Shown here in pieces: positions 7,459 to 17,040 of a DNA stretch of 64,000 nt (positions within the stretch are counted from its first letter, which is position 1; every line of letters starts with the position of its first letter). The DNA is from Ligilactobacillus sp900765635 (GTDB lineage Bacteria > Bacillota > Bacilli > Lactobacillales > Lactobacillaceae). The position numbers and the translations under genes were made by a program. The DNA is taken from assembly GCF_949152225.1 (NCBI RefSeq), contig NZ_CASCJC010000001.1, positions 992,001 to 1,056,000 of the forward strand, read 5' to 3'. Under the pieces are notes generated by a model. That model searched no databases, was not told where the DNA came from, and saw only the letters and a program-made list of their open reading frames with translations.

Positions 7459-9177
7459 TTAATTATTTTTAACTTTTTTCATCAACTCTTTTTGTAATTG
7501 TTCATCCACAGCATACAAATATAATCCTTTGACACCTCGAGTTAGCAAAACATTTAATTCATGCTTTAAGAGCTCTGGACCAAAAGATATCATTTGAGAA
7601 CCTTCTTTAGTTATAATTGAACGTCGTTGTGTTGCTTTTTTATTAGCACTCTTTGCTGGATCAAAGACAATTTTACCGTCACGATAAGTCACTGATGGTC
7701 CTAAAATAACACCTGCATAATTTAGATCAAAGCCTTGAATCGTATAGGTTGAACCAACTTCATTGATAGTTATCGCCTGTTCAGCCCAAGAATCTTCTTT
7801 ATTACTATTTGGATCTTTTAATTGCAGATTCCAAGGTAATTTCCAATCACCAATTTGAACATATGATAACTCACCTTTTGCATTTGTATTGTATTCCCAA
7901 TCAAAGGTCGCAACCATCCGTGACAATCCTGCTTGTTCTTGGTTTTTCTCAACTATCGCTTGATGCATCTTAGCTGGATCATCAAAGACTCTCAAATCAT
8001 ATTTATCATCTTTAGGTAAAGTTTTAATTGTACCATCATCAATCATCGTTCTAAGCCAATCAATTGTTGCTTCATTCGCATTCATACGCATTTGATTCAT
8101 CAAGGTAAATTCTTGCACCGGATAATCATTGCCTAATGTTTGTAAAATATCTTCTTGCCAGATTTGTTCACGTGTTAAAATTTGTTTATCATCAAATACC
8201 GCAATAACTACTTTGGCCCGATCTAACAAATCAATTAATTGATTTTTACCGCGATATGATTGTTTCCCTTGTGTTAATAAAAGATGAGCTTCATCTACTA
8301 AAATTACATCAACTTTTTGTTTTGGACTATGCTTATTGATAAAGGATGTTGGTTTAGCAACCACTTCATCTTTTTTCTTTTCTAAATCTAACTTACTAGC
8401 AATCGTTTTATAAACCGTTAATTGTTCATTATGGTTAACCAAAAGATGCACATCTTTTGCTCTTTTCGCTAAATTATAAAATAAACTACTCATTAAAACT
8501 GTTTTGCCTGAACCTGCTTCGCCTCTAACTAAAATCAATTGTCCACTTTGTTTTTTAGCTATCGCTTTATCTACAAGTTCCAAAATTGCAGTTTGTGCCT
8601 TTTCTTGTTCCTTAGTCAAACTATGGAAAGGAGAGGCTTTAAAAATTGCCGAATTAACAATTTCTTGTTCTGAGATAAACAGATTTTGATTTTTTTCATG
8701 TAATTTTTTCCAAATCTTAGTAAAAATCAATGACATTTCATTTGAAGTATAGTATTTTTTTTGAGCATTAGTGCGTTTATTATGGATTTTTTCAACATTT
8801 GGCACACAAGATAAATACTGCATTATTTTATTTTCGATATCTAATGTCAAAGATTTATTAAAATGTTCATGTCCAATAACATACATCAGCGAAGTTTTAG
8901 AATTTCTAAAGTTATCCCAATAAATTTCATTCTTACTATCTTTAATTAAATGTTCATTGGTTCGTTGTATTATATCGTTGGTTTCACCAACATAAACTTT
9001 ATATTTACTTCTTTTTTTCAATCGATCATCTTGAATAATATAGACAGTTGGATAATCGGTAATGTATTCGACATTTTCTTCACCAATTTCTTGTCTTACT
9101 TTTTCCTCTAAATCATACGTTGCTAAATCCGTATATGGTGTTTCATAAATCACCGGCGCACTAACTTGTTTTTCCAT
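7459..9177 (-). CDS. GIY-YIG nuclease domain fused to DUF2075 P-loop ATPase/helicase-like domain
   Basis: The 572-residue protein has an N-terminal GIY-YIG-like nuclease domain (TVYII at 44-48, VYVGET at 61-66, R72, and E115 in the position of the metal-binding glutamate) and a C-terminal DUF2075 ATPase with Walker A GEAGSGKT near 220, Walker B ILVDEAH near 290, and late helicase-like motifs (YTIQGFDLNYAGVILG, LLTRGVKGLYLY). The DUF2075 family is poorly understood and resembles Schlafen-type and superfamily 1 helicase folds. A nuclease joined to a nucleic-acid motor immediately upstream of cas3 suggests a defence or DNA-repair role, but this is inference. It has its own terminator, so it is a separate unit from cas3. 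Confidence 0.8.
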   Translation of the reverse strand: MEKQVSAPVIYETPYTDLATYDLEEKVRQEIGEENVEYITDYPTVYIIQDDRLKKRSKYKVYVGETNDIIQRTNEHLIKDSKNEIYWDNFRNSKTSLMYVIGHEHFNKSLTLDIENKIMQYLSCVPNVEKIHNKRTNAQKKYYTSNEMSLIFTKIWKKLHEKNQNLFISEQEIVNSAIFKASPFHSLTKEQEKAQTAILELVDKAIAKKQSGQLILVRGEAGSGKTVLMSSLFYNLAKRAKDVHLLVNHNEQLTVYKTIASKLDLEKKKDEVVAKPTSFINKHSPKQKVDVILVDEAHLLLTQGKQSYRGKNQLIDLLDRAKVVIAVFDDKQILTREQIWQEDILQTLGNDYPVQEFTLMNQMRMNANEATIDWLRTMIDDGTIKTLPKDDKYDLRVFDDPAKMHQAIVEKNQEQAGLSRMVATFDWEYNTNAKGELSYVQIGDWKLPWNLQLKDPNSNKEDSWAEQAITINEVGSTYTIQGFDLNYAGVILGPSVTYRDGKIVFDPAKSANKKATQRRSIITKEGSQMISFGPELLKHELNVLLTRGVKGLYLYAVDEQLQKELMKKVKNN

Positions 9178-9193
9178 CTTTCCACCTCAAACA

Positions 9194-9787
9194 TCATACT
9201 TGTAATTCTCGTTTTTTAAAGACCCAGATGCTACTTAAAAATAATACTATAGCCGCTAAAAATAAGCTAAGGCTTTCGGTATAAGCTGGAGTATTTGCCA
9301 CTAATTTATTAGCATCAAACAGCGTAAAAACCGTAAAATAGCGTAAATTAGCCAACTTATCGCCCATGTTAGCTAGCATTTGAAGCACATACATCAAGGC
9401 ACAAATTCCTGCACTAACCGTTAAGCATTGTTTAGTATCGTTGGCACTGACTGAACATAAAAAGCAAAAGGCTGCTAAACTTCCTTGCTCTAGATACTTA
9501 GCCATCAAGCCGTTAGCTCGAATAATGCTATAAACCATCGGAAAGACTAATAAAATAAAGCCATACAAATAAGAAATCATAAAATGCATCAGACTATCCG
9601 GTGTTCCTTGCATCCCAACGGCTGCCATCACTTCAGGCATCACTTTTTCAAATCACTACAAGGCTTGCGCTGTTTTTGGGTCGTACATCCCGATAATCAA
9701 GACGATATACATTGTTAAGATTGCCATAAAAATCACTAACAACTTAAGTGAACTGCGCATTTCTTTTTTAAATAATGCTAGATTCAT
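9194..9787 (-). pseudogene. ABC-2 type transporter permease, broken by a double in-frame stop
   Basis: The reading frame starts at ATG 9787, overlapping the stop of the ATPase gene as TAATG, and encodes 43 residues (MNLALFKKEMRSSLK, then a membrane segment) before TAG TGA. The same frame then continues without shift as FEKVMPEVMAAVGM and several hydrophobic segments to 9194. Without the two stops the product would be 197 residues, similar in fold to ABC-2 permeases of lactobacilli but short. Re-initiation at the GTG at 9643 could give a 149-residue fragment. Together with the stop in the ATPase this looks like a decaying transporter; sequencing error is the alternative. Confidence 0.8.
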
Positions 9788-10605
9788 TATTTAATTTCAT
9801 AGTAGTCTAAAAAGATTTCTTCTAAATTAGCCCGATGCTTCAATAAAACTTTACATGGGTCATCTTTTGCAATTTGGCCACCAAAATCATGACTAAAAGC
9901 AGTCGCTAACTGTGGCGTTTCTAAGGTGACCATGTATGTTCGCTCGTGCTTTTGGCTCAGTTTTTCGGATGTTTCAGACGTAATCAAGCGCCCTTTACGT
10001 AAAATGCCAACTTGATCGGCTGTTTTTTCAACTTCTTCAAAAATATGACTAGCCATTAAAATCGTGGTCCCTTTATTTTTTTGTTCTTGAATCAATTCAA
10101 TAAAACGTTGTTACATCAAAGGATCTAAACCGCTCGTTGGCTCATCTAACAACAAAATTTCTGGTTGATGCATGAAAGCGGCCACGATACCGACCTTTTG
10201 TTTCATTCCTTTACTCATTTTTTTAAGCTTAATCTTAGGATTTAATTCGAAGCGCTCTATTAATGAGTGCATCGTTTTTTTATCTTGCAACCCCCGATAA
10301 TTAGCCAAAAAATCGAGATACTGCTGACCCGTCATATCATCAAAAAAGTTAATTTCTCCAGGAAGATAGCCTAGTTTCTCTTGAATCGCGCTCGCGGCTT
10401 GCCAACAATCTAAATTATTAATCCGACAAGTTCCTTGCTTGGAACGTAAAAAGCCCATCAAATGACGTAACAATGTCGATTTGCCCGCTCCATTTGGACC
10501 TAAGAGCGCATAAATCTGTCCAGCTTCAACTTTTAAAGAAACTTCAAATAAACCACGCTCGTTTCCATAATCACGCGTCAAATTAGTAACTTCAATCACG
10601 GCCAT
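9787..10605 (-). pseudogene. ABC transporter ATP-binding protein with in-frame stop
   Basis: The start ATG at 10605 follows AAGGAAAG. The protein has Walker A GPNGAGKS, signature LSKGMKQKVG-like (KKMSKGMKQKVG) and Walker B LLLLDEPTSGLDP, then reads LM-TAA-QRFIELIQEQ and on through the switch histidine region (MASHIFEEVEK) to 9787. The TAA at 10111-10113 falls just after the D-loop, so the truncated product would lack the H-loop and be inactive. Total length without the stop is 272 residues, normal for this family. A C-to-T change of a CAA codon would explain the stop. It is the partner of the broken permease next to it. Confidence 0.82.
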
Positions 10606-10682
10606 TTTGCATCTTTCCTTCACGTAAGTTTTAATTAAATTCTAATCGATATAACTAGCAAAAGCAAACGTTTGTATACAAA

Positions 10683-10727
10683 AAATCCCTAGGTCATAAA
10701 GTCCTAACTTTATTTCACCTAGAGATT
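10683..10727 (-). terminator. Terminator after pepT
   Basis: On the minus strand AAATCTCTAGGT pairs with ACCTAGGGATTT (one mismatch) and is followed by a run of six T. It lies directly after the pepT stop. Confidence 0.8.
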
Positions 10728-10733
10728 TATAAT

Positions 10734-11978
10734 CTATTTCTTTTCAGTCGTTAAACGCACGATTTCTAATAAGACATCAATAGCTTGTTGCATAACTTGC
10801 ACAGACACGTATTCAAAACGTCCGTGCATGTTTTCACCACCAGCAAACAAATTAGGTGTTGGTAAGCCCATAAAGGAAATCTTAGAGCCATCAGTTCCCC
10901 CACGAACTGGATAAACTTCTGGCGTAATATCCAAGTTTTCCATCGCTTCTTTCGCTAAATCAACTACGGTCATATCTTTTTCGATAACTTCACGCATGTT
11001 ATAGTATTGATCTTTCATTTCAATAACTACACGTTCTTCACCTAATTGTTGATTCATCTTAGCCGCAATGTCTAACATCAATTGTTTGCGTTCTTCAAAT
11101 TTATTTCGATCATGATCACGAATAATATAGACCATTTCAGCTTCATCAACTGTTCCGTTAAAAGCAAAGAGATGGAAGAATCCTTCACGTCCTTCTGTTT
11201 TTTCTGGAACTTCAGCAGCTGGCAATTGATTTTGATAATCGATACCAAGCTGTAAAGCGTTGACCATTAAACCTTTAGCCGTTGCTGTATGCACACTTTT
11301 ACCAATTAATTTAATCTTGGCTTGAGCCGCATTAAAAGTTTCGTATTCTAATTCACCAAGCGGGCCGCCATCAACGGTATAAGCAATATCTGCGCCAAAT
11401 TGGTCAACTTCAAATTTATCAGCTCCGGTCCCAATTTCTTCATCCGGTCCAATACCAACTTGAATTTCGCCGTGTTTAATTTCAGGATGCTGAATCAAGT
11501 ATTCAACCATGGTAATGATTTCTGCGACCCCTGCCTTGTCATCAGCACCAAGTAGCGTCGTGCCATCAGTCGTGATCAAAGTATGACCGGCATATTTTTT
11601 CAAGCTAGCAAATTCATTAGGGTCTAATTCATACCCACTTTGGCCTAATTTGATTGCAGAAACGCCATCATAATTTTCGATAACTTGTGGTTTAACATCT
11701 TTAGCATTAAAGTCAGCGGTATCCATATGGGCGATAAAACCAACTTTTTTAACATTAGTATCATCGTCTAAATTACTTGGTAAGGTCGCATAAACATAAC
11801 CACAAACCGGTGAAATCCGCACGTTACTCAAACCAATTTCCTTTAATTCAGCCGCAATTTCTTTGGCAAAATCAACTTGACTTTGTGTTGATGGAATGGT
11901 TGTTGAACTTTCATCAGATCTAGTTTCAGTCTGTACATACTTTAAAAAACGTGGTACTAAATTTTCGTATTTAGTCAT
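10734..11978 (-). CDS. pepT: Peptidase T (tripeptide aminopeptidase)
   Basis: PepT removes the N-terminal residue from tripeptides in the cytoplasm and is part of the peptide-use system of lactic acid bacteria. The M20B metal-binding motifs are present: AHMDTAD (H84, D86), LGADDKAG (D146) and PDEEIGTG with E180/E181, followed by a late histidine in GENMHGRFE. Length (414 aa) is full. It has its own AGAGGTG ribosome site and terminator and lies 24 bp after the Nif3-like gene. Confidence 0.96.
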   Translation of the reverse strand: MTKYENLVPRFLKYVQTETRSDESSTTIPSTQSQVDFAKEIAAELKEIGLSNVRISPVCGYVYATLPSNLDDDTNVKKVGFIAHMDTADFNAKDVKPQVIENYDGVSAIKLGQSGYELDPNEFASLKKYAGHTLITTDGTTLLGADDKAGVAEIITMVEYLIQHPEIKHGEIQVGIGPDEEIGTGADKFEVDQFGADIAYTVDGGPLGELEYETFNAAQAKIKLIGKSVHTATAKGLMVNALQLGIDYQNQLPAAEVPEKTEGREGFFHLFAFNGTVDEAEMVYIIRDHDRNKFEERKQLMLDIAAKMNQQLGEERVVIEMKDQYYNMREVIEKDMTVVDLAKEAMENLDITPEVYPVRGGTDGSKISFMGLPTPNLFAGGENMHGRFEYVSVQVMQQAIDVLLEIVRLTTEKK

Positions 11979-12002
11979 TTAAAACACCTCTACTTTTAAT
12001 AA

Positions 12003-13124
12003 TTAGACAAATCTGAAAGGATCGGTATTTAACGTTGAGGTATACAACTCAATGTCCCAAGCCTCTTGTTGCTTCCATTGACTGAATTTTTGCGTTAAAC
12101 GTTCCTTGCAGACTTTTTCGAAATGATGACCAGGGTCTATCACGCTTAAGCCACTAGCCAAGATATCATGTCCTACATGATATGATACATCACCAGTCAC
12201 ATAAATGTCAGCCCCTTTTAGCAAAGCATTTGAATAAAATTTCGCTCCACTGCCACCTAAGACTGCCACCGTGTTAACTTTCTTGTCTAAATCAGCACTA
12301 ATTAAACGCAAGCCCTGTAAACCCAATACCTCTTTACAATACTTGGCGTATTCCAAAACAGTTAATGGATTTTCAAAAGCGACTTTTCCGACTCTACCCA
12401 TGCCATATTTTTGGCCGAGTCCTTCGATTTGATATAAATCAAAAACGACTTCTTCATAAGGATGATTAGCATACATTGCCGCTAAAACCTGATTTTTCAA
12501 AGATTTAGGACAAACGACCTCGACTTTTTCTTCTTCAACCGCGCTAACTTGACCAGCTTGTCCAATAAATGGTTGAGCTGCATCACTTGCACTAAAGCGC
12601 CCGGTTCCTGTTTGTGAAAATGAACAAGCACTGTATTGTCCTAAACGACCAGCACCCGCATCAGCTAATGCTTGCCGCAACTGTGCTGCCTGTTGCTTAG
12701 GCACATAAACCGCTAGTTTATACATCTCTTCTTCTCTTATTGGCAGTAGTGCTTGGCAATCAACTAGATTTAATTCTTCAGCTAGCCAATCGTTCATTCC
12801 ACCATTAGCATTATCTAAATTAGTGTGAGCTGCATAAACTGTAATATCGTTTTTGATTAATTCGGCATACATTTTGTTTTGCGGTTCACTTAAATCAAAT
12901 TTTTTGACTGGTACAAACATCGCTGGATGATGTGCAAAAATAAAATCAATACCGTTTTCCAAGGCTTCTTGTACAGTTTCGGGACGCACATCTAATGTAA
13001 TCATCATCTTTTTAACTTCTCGATTCAAGTCTCCTAACTGCAAACCAATCGGATCACCTGGTTCAGCCATCCATTTAGGCGCAAATTCTTCGAAGCGTGC
13101 CACGATTTCCTTAACTTTCACCAT
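12003..13124 (-). CDS. Nif3-like dinuclear metal protein (YqfO family)
   Basis: The 373-residue protein belongs to the Nif3/YqfO family, which forms toroidal hexamers with a two-metal site; its cellular role is not settled (GTP cyclohydrolase I-like activity and regulatory roles have been proposed for relatives). Visible motifs include FIFAHHPAMF and AHTNLDNANGG in the N-terminal half, a PII-like inserted domain (about residues 125-235), and SYHVGHDI near the C-terminus with the second set of ligands. Its start overlaps the end of trmK by 14 bp, a conserved coupling in Firmicutes. Confidence 0.92.
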   Translation of the reverse strand: MVKVKEIVARFEEFAPKWMAEPGDPIGLQLGDLNREVKKMMITLDVRPETVQEALENGIDFIFAHHPAMFVPVKKFDLSEPQNKMYAELIKNDITVYAAHTNLDNANGGMNDWLAEELNLVDCQALLPIREEEMYKLAVYVPKQQAAQLRQALADAGAGRLGQYSACSFSQTGTGRFSASDAAQPFIGQAGQVSAVEEEKVEVVCPKSLKNQVLAAMYANHPYEEVVFDLYQIEGLGQKYGMGRVGKVAFENPLTVLEYAKYCKEVLGLQGLRLISADLDKKVNTVAVLGGSGAKFYSNALLKGADIYVTGDVSYHVGHDILASGLSVIDPGHHFEKVCKERLTQKFSQWKQQEAWDIELYTSTLNTDPFRFV

Positions 13125-13815
13125 TTAAAACACCTTCAATCAAAGTTATTTCCTTTTGTAGCTGCATCTTTTTAGCAAGCAAATCTCCTTTAGCATTTTC
13201 AAGTTGAGCTAATACTTTCTTTTTCTTTGTCAATTCTTTATGCCACTTCGCTTGGAAAACTTCACCAACCTTGGTTAACAAGCATGGGCCAAATAGTAAT
13301 TCTTTAGGCGTATATATTACAGTATCACGGGTATAGCATGCCACAATTATTTCGTAAATATGACCGTCTTCTGCGATGATTTCTTCTGCTTCAATACGAT
13401 AATTATTAGCACTCAACCAATCACGTACATTTTTTTCACCTACATTAGGTTGTAAGATCAACAAAGGATGATGTGCCAATTTCTCTTTACCAGCTGTCAA
13501 GATCTCACAAATTAATGGCCCGCCCATTCCACAAATTGTAATCGTATCAATTTGATCATCTGCTTGAATTGCTGCTAAACCATTAGCCAAGCGTGCAGTA
13601 ATTTGTCCGCTCAATCCTTCTTTTTGGATTTCATTTACAGCATTTTGATATGGCCCTTTAACCACTTCACCAGCAATCCCAAAACTTATTTGTTCTTGCA
13701 ATGCTAAATAGGCAGGCAAATAAGCATGATCCGAGCCAATATCAGCTAAACGAGCTCCTTTAGGTACATATTTTGCAACTGTTAATAAGCGTTGTGATAG
13801 ATTTTTTGCGTCCAT
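13111..13815 (-). CDS. trmK: tRNA (adenine22-N1)-methyltransferase
   Basis: TrmK methylates N1 of A22 in the D-loop of tRNA using S-adenosylmethionine. The Rossmann motif ADIGSDHAYLPAYL (near residue 24 from the chosen start) and the late motif CGMGGPLICEIL are typical. I start it at ATG 13815 because AAGGAGG lies just upstream; an open extension to 13854 would run over the rpoD terminator. A coiled C-terminal extension (KWHKELTKKKKVLAQLENAKG) is usual for the family. It is followed, with overlap, by the Nif3-like gene. Confidence 0.93.
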   Translation of the reverse strand: MDAKNLSQRLLTVAKYVPKGARLADIGSDHAYLPAYLALQEQISFGIAGEVVKGPYQNAVNEIQKEGLSGQITARLANGLAAIQADDQIDTITICGMGGPLICEILTAGKEKLAHHPLLILQPNVGEKNVRDWLSANNYRIEAEEIIAEDGHIYEIIVACYTRDTVIYTPKELLFGPCLLTKVGEVFQAKWHKELTKKKKVLAQLENAKGDLLAKKMQLQKEITLIEGVLNGES

Positions 13816-13833
13816 AATAGCCTCCTTGCAAAA

Positions 13834-13862
13834 AAGACAGCTAGCCTTAAGCAAGCTGTCTT
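13834..13862 (-). terminator. Terminator after rpoD
   Basis: AAGACAGCT and AGCTGTCTT arms around a short loop, followed on the minus strand by six T, immediately after the rpoD stop. Confidence 0.85.
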
Positions 13863-13870
13863 AAACATTT

Positions 13871-15004
13871 TTATTCTAAGAAATCTTTTAATTGTTTTGA
13901 ACGTGATGGATGACGTAGCTTACGTAATGCCTTAGCCTCAATCTGACGGATACGTTCTCTGGTAACGCCAAAGACCGTACCAACTTCTTCTAATGTTCTT
14001 GTGCGTCCATCGTCTAAACCAAAACGTAGTCGTAAAACATTTTCTTCACGGTCTGTCAAAGTTTCCAAGACACTTTCAAGTTGTTCTTTAAGCAATTCAT
14101 AAGCCGCATGATCAGCTGGACTCGTTGCATCTTGATCTTCGATAAAATCACCTAAATGTGAATCATCTTCTTCACCAATTGGTGTTTCTAAAGAAACAGG
14201 TTCTTGTGCAATCTTTAAGATATCACGCACTTTATCTGTTGGCATATCCATTTCTGCACCAATTTCTTCTGGAAGTGGTTCACGTCCTAAATCTTGTAAC
14301 ATTTGTCGTTGAATTCGAACCAATTTGTTAATCGTTTCAACCATATGCACTGGAATACGAATCGTTCTTGCTTGATCCGCAATCGCACGTGTAATAGCTT
14401 GACGAATCCACCATGTTGCATACGTAGAAAATTTGAAACCTTTGCGATAATCGAATTTTTCTACAGCTTTCATCAAGCCCATATTACCTTCTTGAATCAA
14501 ATCTAAAAATGACATTCCACGCCCCACATAGCGCTTGGCAATTGACACTACTAAGCGTAAGTTTGCTTCTGCCAAACGTTGCTTAGCTTCTTCATCGCCT
14601 TCTTCGATTCTCAAAGCCAAGGCTGTTTCTTCATCGGCTGTCAACAAGTTTACTCGTCCAATTTCTTTTAAATACATTCTTACAGGGTCATTAATCTTTA
14701 CACCTGATGGCGCAGAAATATCTTTAGCTTCACTTTCAGCTGCAATTTCTTCATCACTAGCAGCCTTTAAGGCTTCTTCAGTTGGATTACCATTTTCATC
14801 AACTACTGAAATGCCTGCATCTTCTAAGCGATTAATTGTATATTCGATTTGTTCGGCATCCATTTTTAATGGATTAATCATCTTTTTAGCTAACTCATCA
14901 TAAGTGATTTCTTTTTTAGCCTTATAGCCTTGAACCGTTTCACGTAATAATTTGTTAAAAGCGACTTCATCTAATCCACTCATCATTTTCTTTTCTTCTG
15001 CCAA
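13871..15004 (-). CDS. rpoD: RNA polymerase primary sigma factor (sigma A)
   Basis: This is the housekeeping sigma factor that recognises -35 TTGACA and -10 TATAAT boxes. Regions 2 (FLDLIQEGNMGLMKAVEKFDY), 2.4 (YATWWIRQAI), 3 (RIPVHMVETINK) and 4 (LRLRFGLDDGRTRTLEEVG, REKIRQIEAKALRKLR-like helix-turn-helix) are intact. I choose a TTG start at 15004 because AAGGAGG lies 7 bp upstream; the frame is open further to 15040 but that would overlap dnaG. The product is 377 residues. The order dnaG-rpoD is the Gram-positive macromolecular synthesis operon without rpsU. Confidence 0.96.
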   Translation of the reverse strand: MAEEKKMMSGLDEVAFNKLLRETVQGYKAKKEITYDELAKKMINPLKMDAEQIEYTINRLEDAGISVVDENGNPTEEALKAASDEEIAAESEAKDISAPSGVKINDPVRMYLKEIGRVNLLTADEETALALRIEEGDEEAKQRLAEANLRLVVSIAKRYVGRGMSFLDLIQEGNMGLMKAVEKFDYRKGFKFSTYATWWIRQAITRAIADQARTIRIPVHMVETINKLVRIQRQMLQDLGREPLPEEIGAEMDMPTDKVRDILKIAQEPVSLETPIGEEDDSHLGDFIEDQDATSPADHAAYELLKEQLESVLETLTDREENVLRLRFGLDDGRTRTLEEVGTVFGVTRERIRQIEAKALRKLRHPSRSKQLKDFLE

Positions 15005-15017
15005 AGATATTACCTCC

Positions 15018-16826
15018 TTAAATTGCCAATTGAGACTCACGCTTTACTGACAATTCAGTTATTTTTTCCAACAAACGTCTTCGTTTTTCTTCATCGGTTG
15101 TTTGGCCAACCTGATTAATCAATTCATTTATTTTTTGTTCAATTAAACTCTTAGCTATGACCCCTAAACAATCATTTATCTCTTCTAGAGTTGATGTTGG
15201 TGGATAGTCATTTTCAATATCAATCTCAGTGATCAATTCTTGTAAGGCCTTGTCTTGAACAACATCAAAAAAGACTGCTGGTTGATATTCTGCATATCTT
15301 TTAAAATAGCTTTGAGCCAAGATATATAACACTTGGTATTTTTCATGAACAAAAATAAAATTCTCTAACTCACTAATCTTTTGATAGATTTCTGGTTCAT
15401 GTAAGATACGATATAATAACAATTCCTCTGCTTTTTCTACTTGCGTTTTTTGCGCATATCGTGGCAATGGTTGTTTAACAACGATATCTTTTTCTTGAAC
15501 CGTCTTTTGTTTCACAACAAATTTACTTAATCTCTGCTCTAAACTAGCCTTGTCTAACTTAAACCGCTCAGATAAACGATTCAAATATAACATTCGTTCC
15601 ATTGAATCTTTAACATTAGCTAACTGCTCCAAAATATCATTGATATATGCTAGTTGTTCTGTTTCATTGTTTAAGTTACGTCCACGTTCAAAATAACGCA
15701 TATAAAATGCCATTGGACTTTCAGTATGCTCATTGAGCGCTTGTTGAAAGGCTTGTTCACCATACTTTTTAATGTATTCATCAGGATCAAGTTTTTCTGG
15801 TAAACTAACTACTTCTAACTTAAATTTACCTATTTTTTCTAACAAACTCAATGCTCGTTTAGTCGCTTGTTGTCCAGGATCGTCACCATCATAACAAATC
15901 ACAACGGTATCCGTAAACCGACTCAATATCGCGATTTGTTGTTCTGTCAAGCTTGTCCCCATCGAAGCAGTTGCATTCTTAATTCCTGCACGATAAGCGG
16001 CCAAAACATCCATAAATCCTTCACACAAGAGCGCTTTTTTTTGTAAACGCATTGCTGCTTTAGCCTTATCCATGTTAAATAGCAATTCACGTTTATTAAA
16101 AATCTTAGTTTCTGGCGAGTTCAAATATTTGGGCTGATTATCACTAGGAGTTAATTTACGTCCTGAAAAACCAATAATTTGTCCAGTCATATCTTTTAAG
16201 GGAAACATCACGCGATCAATAAAACGATCATGTAAACTTCCATCTTCTCTCTTAGTAAACAACCCACTGGCTTGCAAAAGCTGTTCATCAATTTGTCGCT
16301 CTTTGAAAAATGGAATTAAAAGCTTCGTACTTGGTGCATACCCCAATTCAAACTCTACAATCAATTCATCACTTAACCCACGCTCATGTAGATAATTAAG
16401 TGCTTGTTCACCAATTTGGGTGTTAACTAAAACATGGTGATACAATTGAGCGGCTTGTTTTTGAATATCTTTTAACTTGGTATATTCTGATGTCGCTTGA
16501 ACAGAATAGGCATTTTTTAACAAATACTTCGTGGAAACCTCTACATTACCAAGTTCTGCTACTCGCCGAAAAGCTTCAACAAATCCCAGTCCTTCGATTT
16601 CCATCATAAACTTATAAACATTGCCCCCACGATGACAAGAAAAACAATTAAAAATTTGTTTTTCTTCATTAACAGAAAAAGATGGGGTCTTTTCAGCATG
16701 AAAAGGGCAAATTCCAAACCAATTGGAACCTTGCTTTTTTAGCTGAACGTATTGACTAACGATGTCTAAAATATTTACCTGCGAACGAACTTCATCTAAA
16801 ACCTCGTTTGGTATGTTTTGAACCAT
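15018..16826 (-). CDS. dnaG: DNA primase
   Basis: DnaG makes the RNA primers for replication. The N-terminal CHC2 zinc finger is visible (CPFHAEKTPSF ... CFSCHRGG), followed by the TOPRIM core (LLCEGFMDVLAA, ASMGTSLT, VICYDGDDPG) and a C-terminal helicase-binding domain. The start is ATG 16826 after a GGGGTGAGG ribosome site; an upstream extension is open but has none. The product is 602 residues, normal for the family. It stops 14 bp before the rpoD start. Confidence 0.96.
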   Translation of the reverse strand: MVQNIPNEVLDEVRSQVNILDIVSQYVQLKKQGSNWFGICPFHAEKTPSFSVNEEKQIFNCFSCHRGGNVYKFMMEIEGLGFVEAFRRVAELGNVEVSTKYLLKNAYSVQATSEYTKLKDIQKQAAQLYHHVLVNTQIGEQALNYLHERGLSDELIVEFELGYAPSTKLLIPFFKERQIDEQLLQASGLFTKREDGSLHDRFIDRVMFPLKDMTGQIIGFSGRKLTPSDNQPKYLNSPETKIFNKRELLFNMDKAKAAMRLQKKALLCEGFMDVLAAYRAGIKNATASMGTSLTEQQIAILSRFTDTVVICYDGDDPGQQATKRALSLLEKIGKFKLEVVSLPEKLDPDEYIKKYGEQAFQQALNEHTESPMAFYMRYFERGRNLNNETEQLAYINDILEQLANVKDSMERMLYLNRLSERFKLDKASLEQRLSKFVVKQKTVQEKDIVVKQPLPRYAQKTQVEKAEELLLYRILHEPEIYQKISELENFIFVHEKYQVLYILAQSYFKRYAEYQPAVFFDVVQDKALQELITEIDIENDYPPTSTLEEINDCLGVIAKSLIEQKINELINQVGQTTDEEKRRRLLEKITELSVKRESQLAI

Positions 16827-16861
16827 TGCCTCACCCCTGTTCATAAACGACCAAGCATAGA

Positions 16862-16886
16862 AAAGCCGCACCAAAAGCGCGACTTT
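16862..16886 (-). terminator. Terminator-like hairpin in the dnaG leader
   Basis: On the minus strand AAAGTCGC pairs with GCGGCTTT (one G-U pair) around a 9-nt loop and is followed by TTCT. It lies between the predicted dnaG promoter and the dnaG start, so it would act inside the dnaG-rpoD transcript, not at the end of a gene. A possible attenuator. Confidence 0.5.
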
Positions 16887-16916
16887 CACTAACGTTAAAT
16901 TACATAATCATATTTA

Positions 16917-16945
16917 ATTATATGCCATTTTTCTTTTTTTTTCAA
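16917..16945 (-). promoter_or_regulatory. Predicted dnaG-rpoD promoter
   Basis: On the minus strand TTGAAA (16940-16945), a 17-bp A-rich spacer and a perfect TATAAT (16917-16922). The expected transcript starts near 16910 with a leader of about 85 nt. The whole stretch 16827-17138 has no gene; besides this promoter and the leader hairpin it holds the two lepA terminators. Confidence 0.7.
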
Positions 16946-17040
16946 CAAAATCAGTCTTTAATTTTAGAAGTTTTCTAAAAAATACTGCATATTTTTTATG
17001 TTTCCCATTATAAATAACTTCTTGCTTAACATAAAAAAGA

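Noticed and set aside
15005..15040. ATG-like upstream extension of rpoD
   Set aside because: It would overlap the end of dnaG and has no ribosome site; AAGGAGG is placed for the TTG at 15004.
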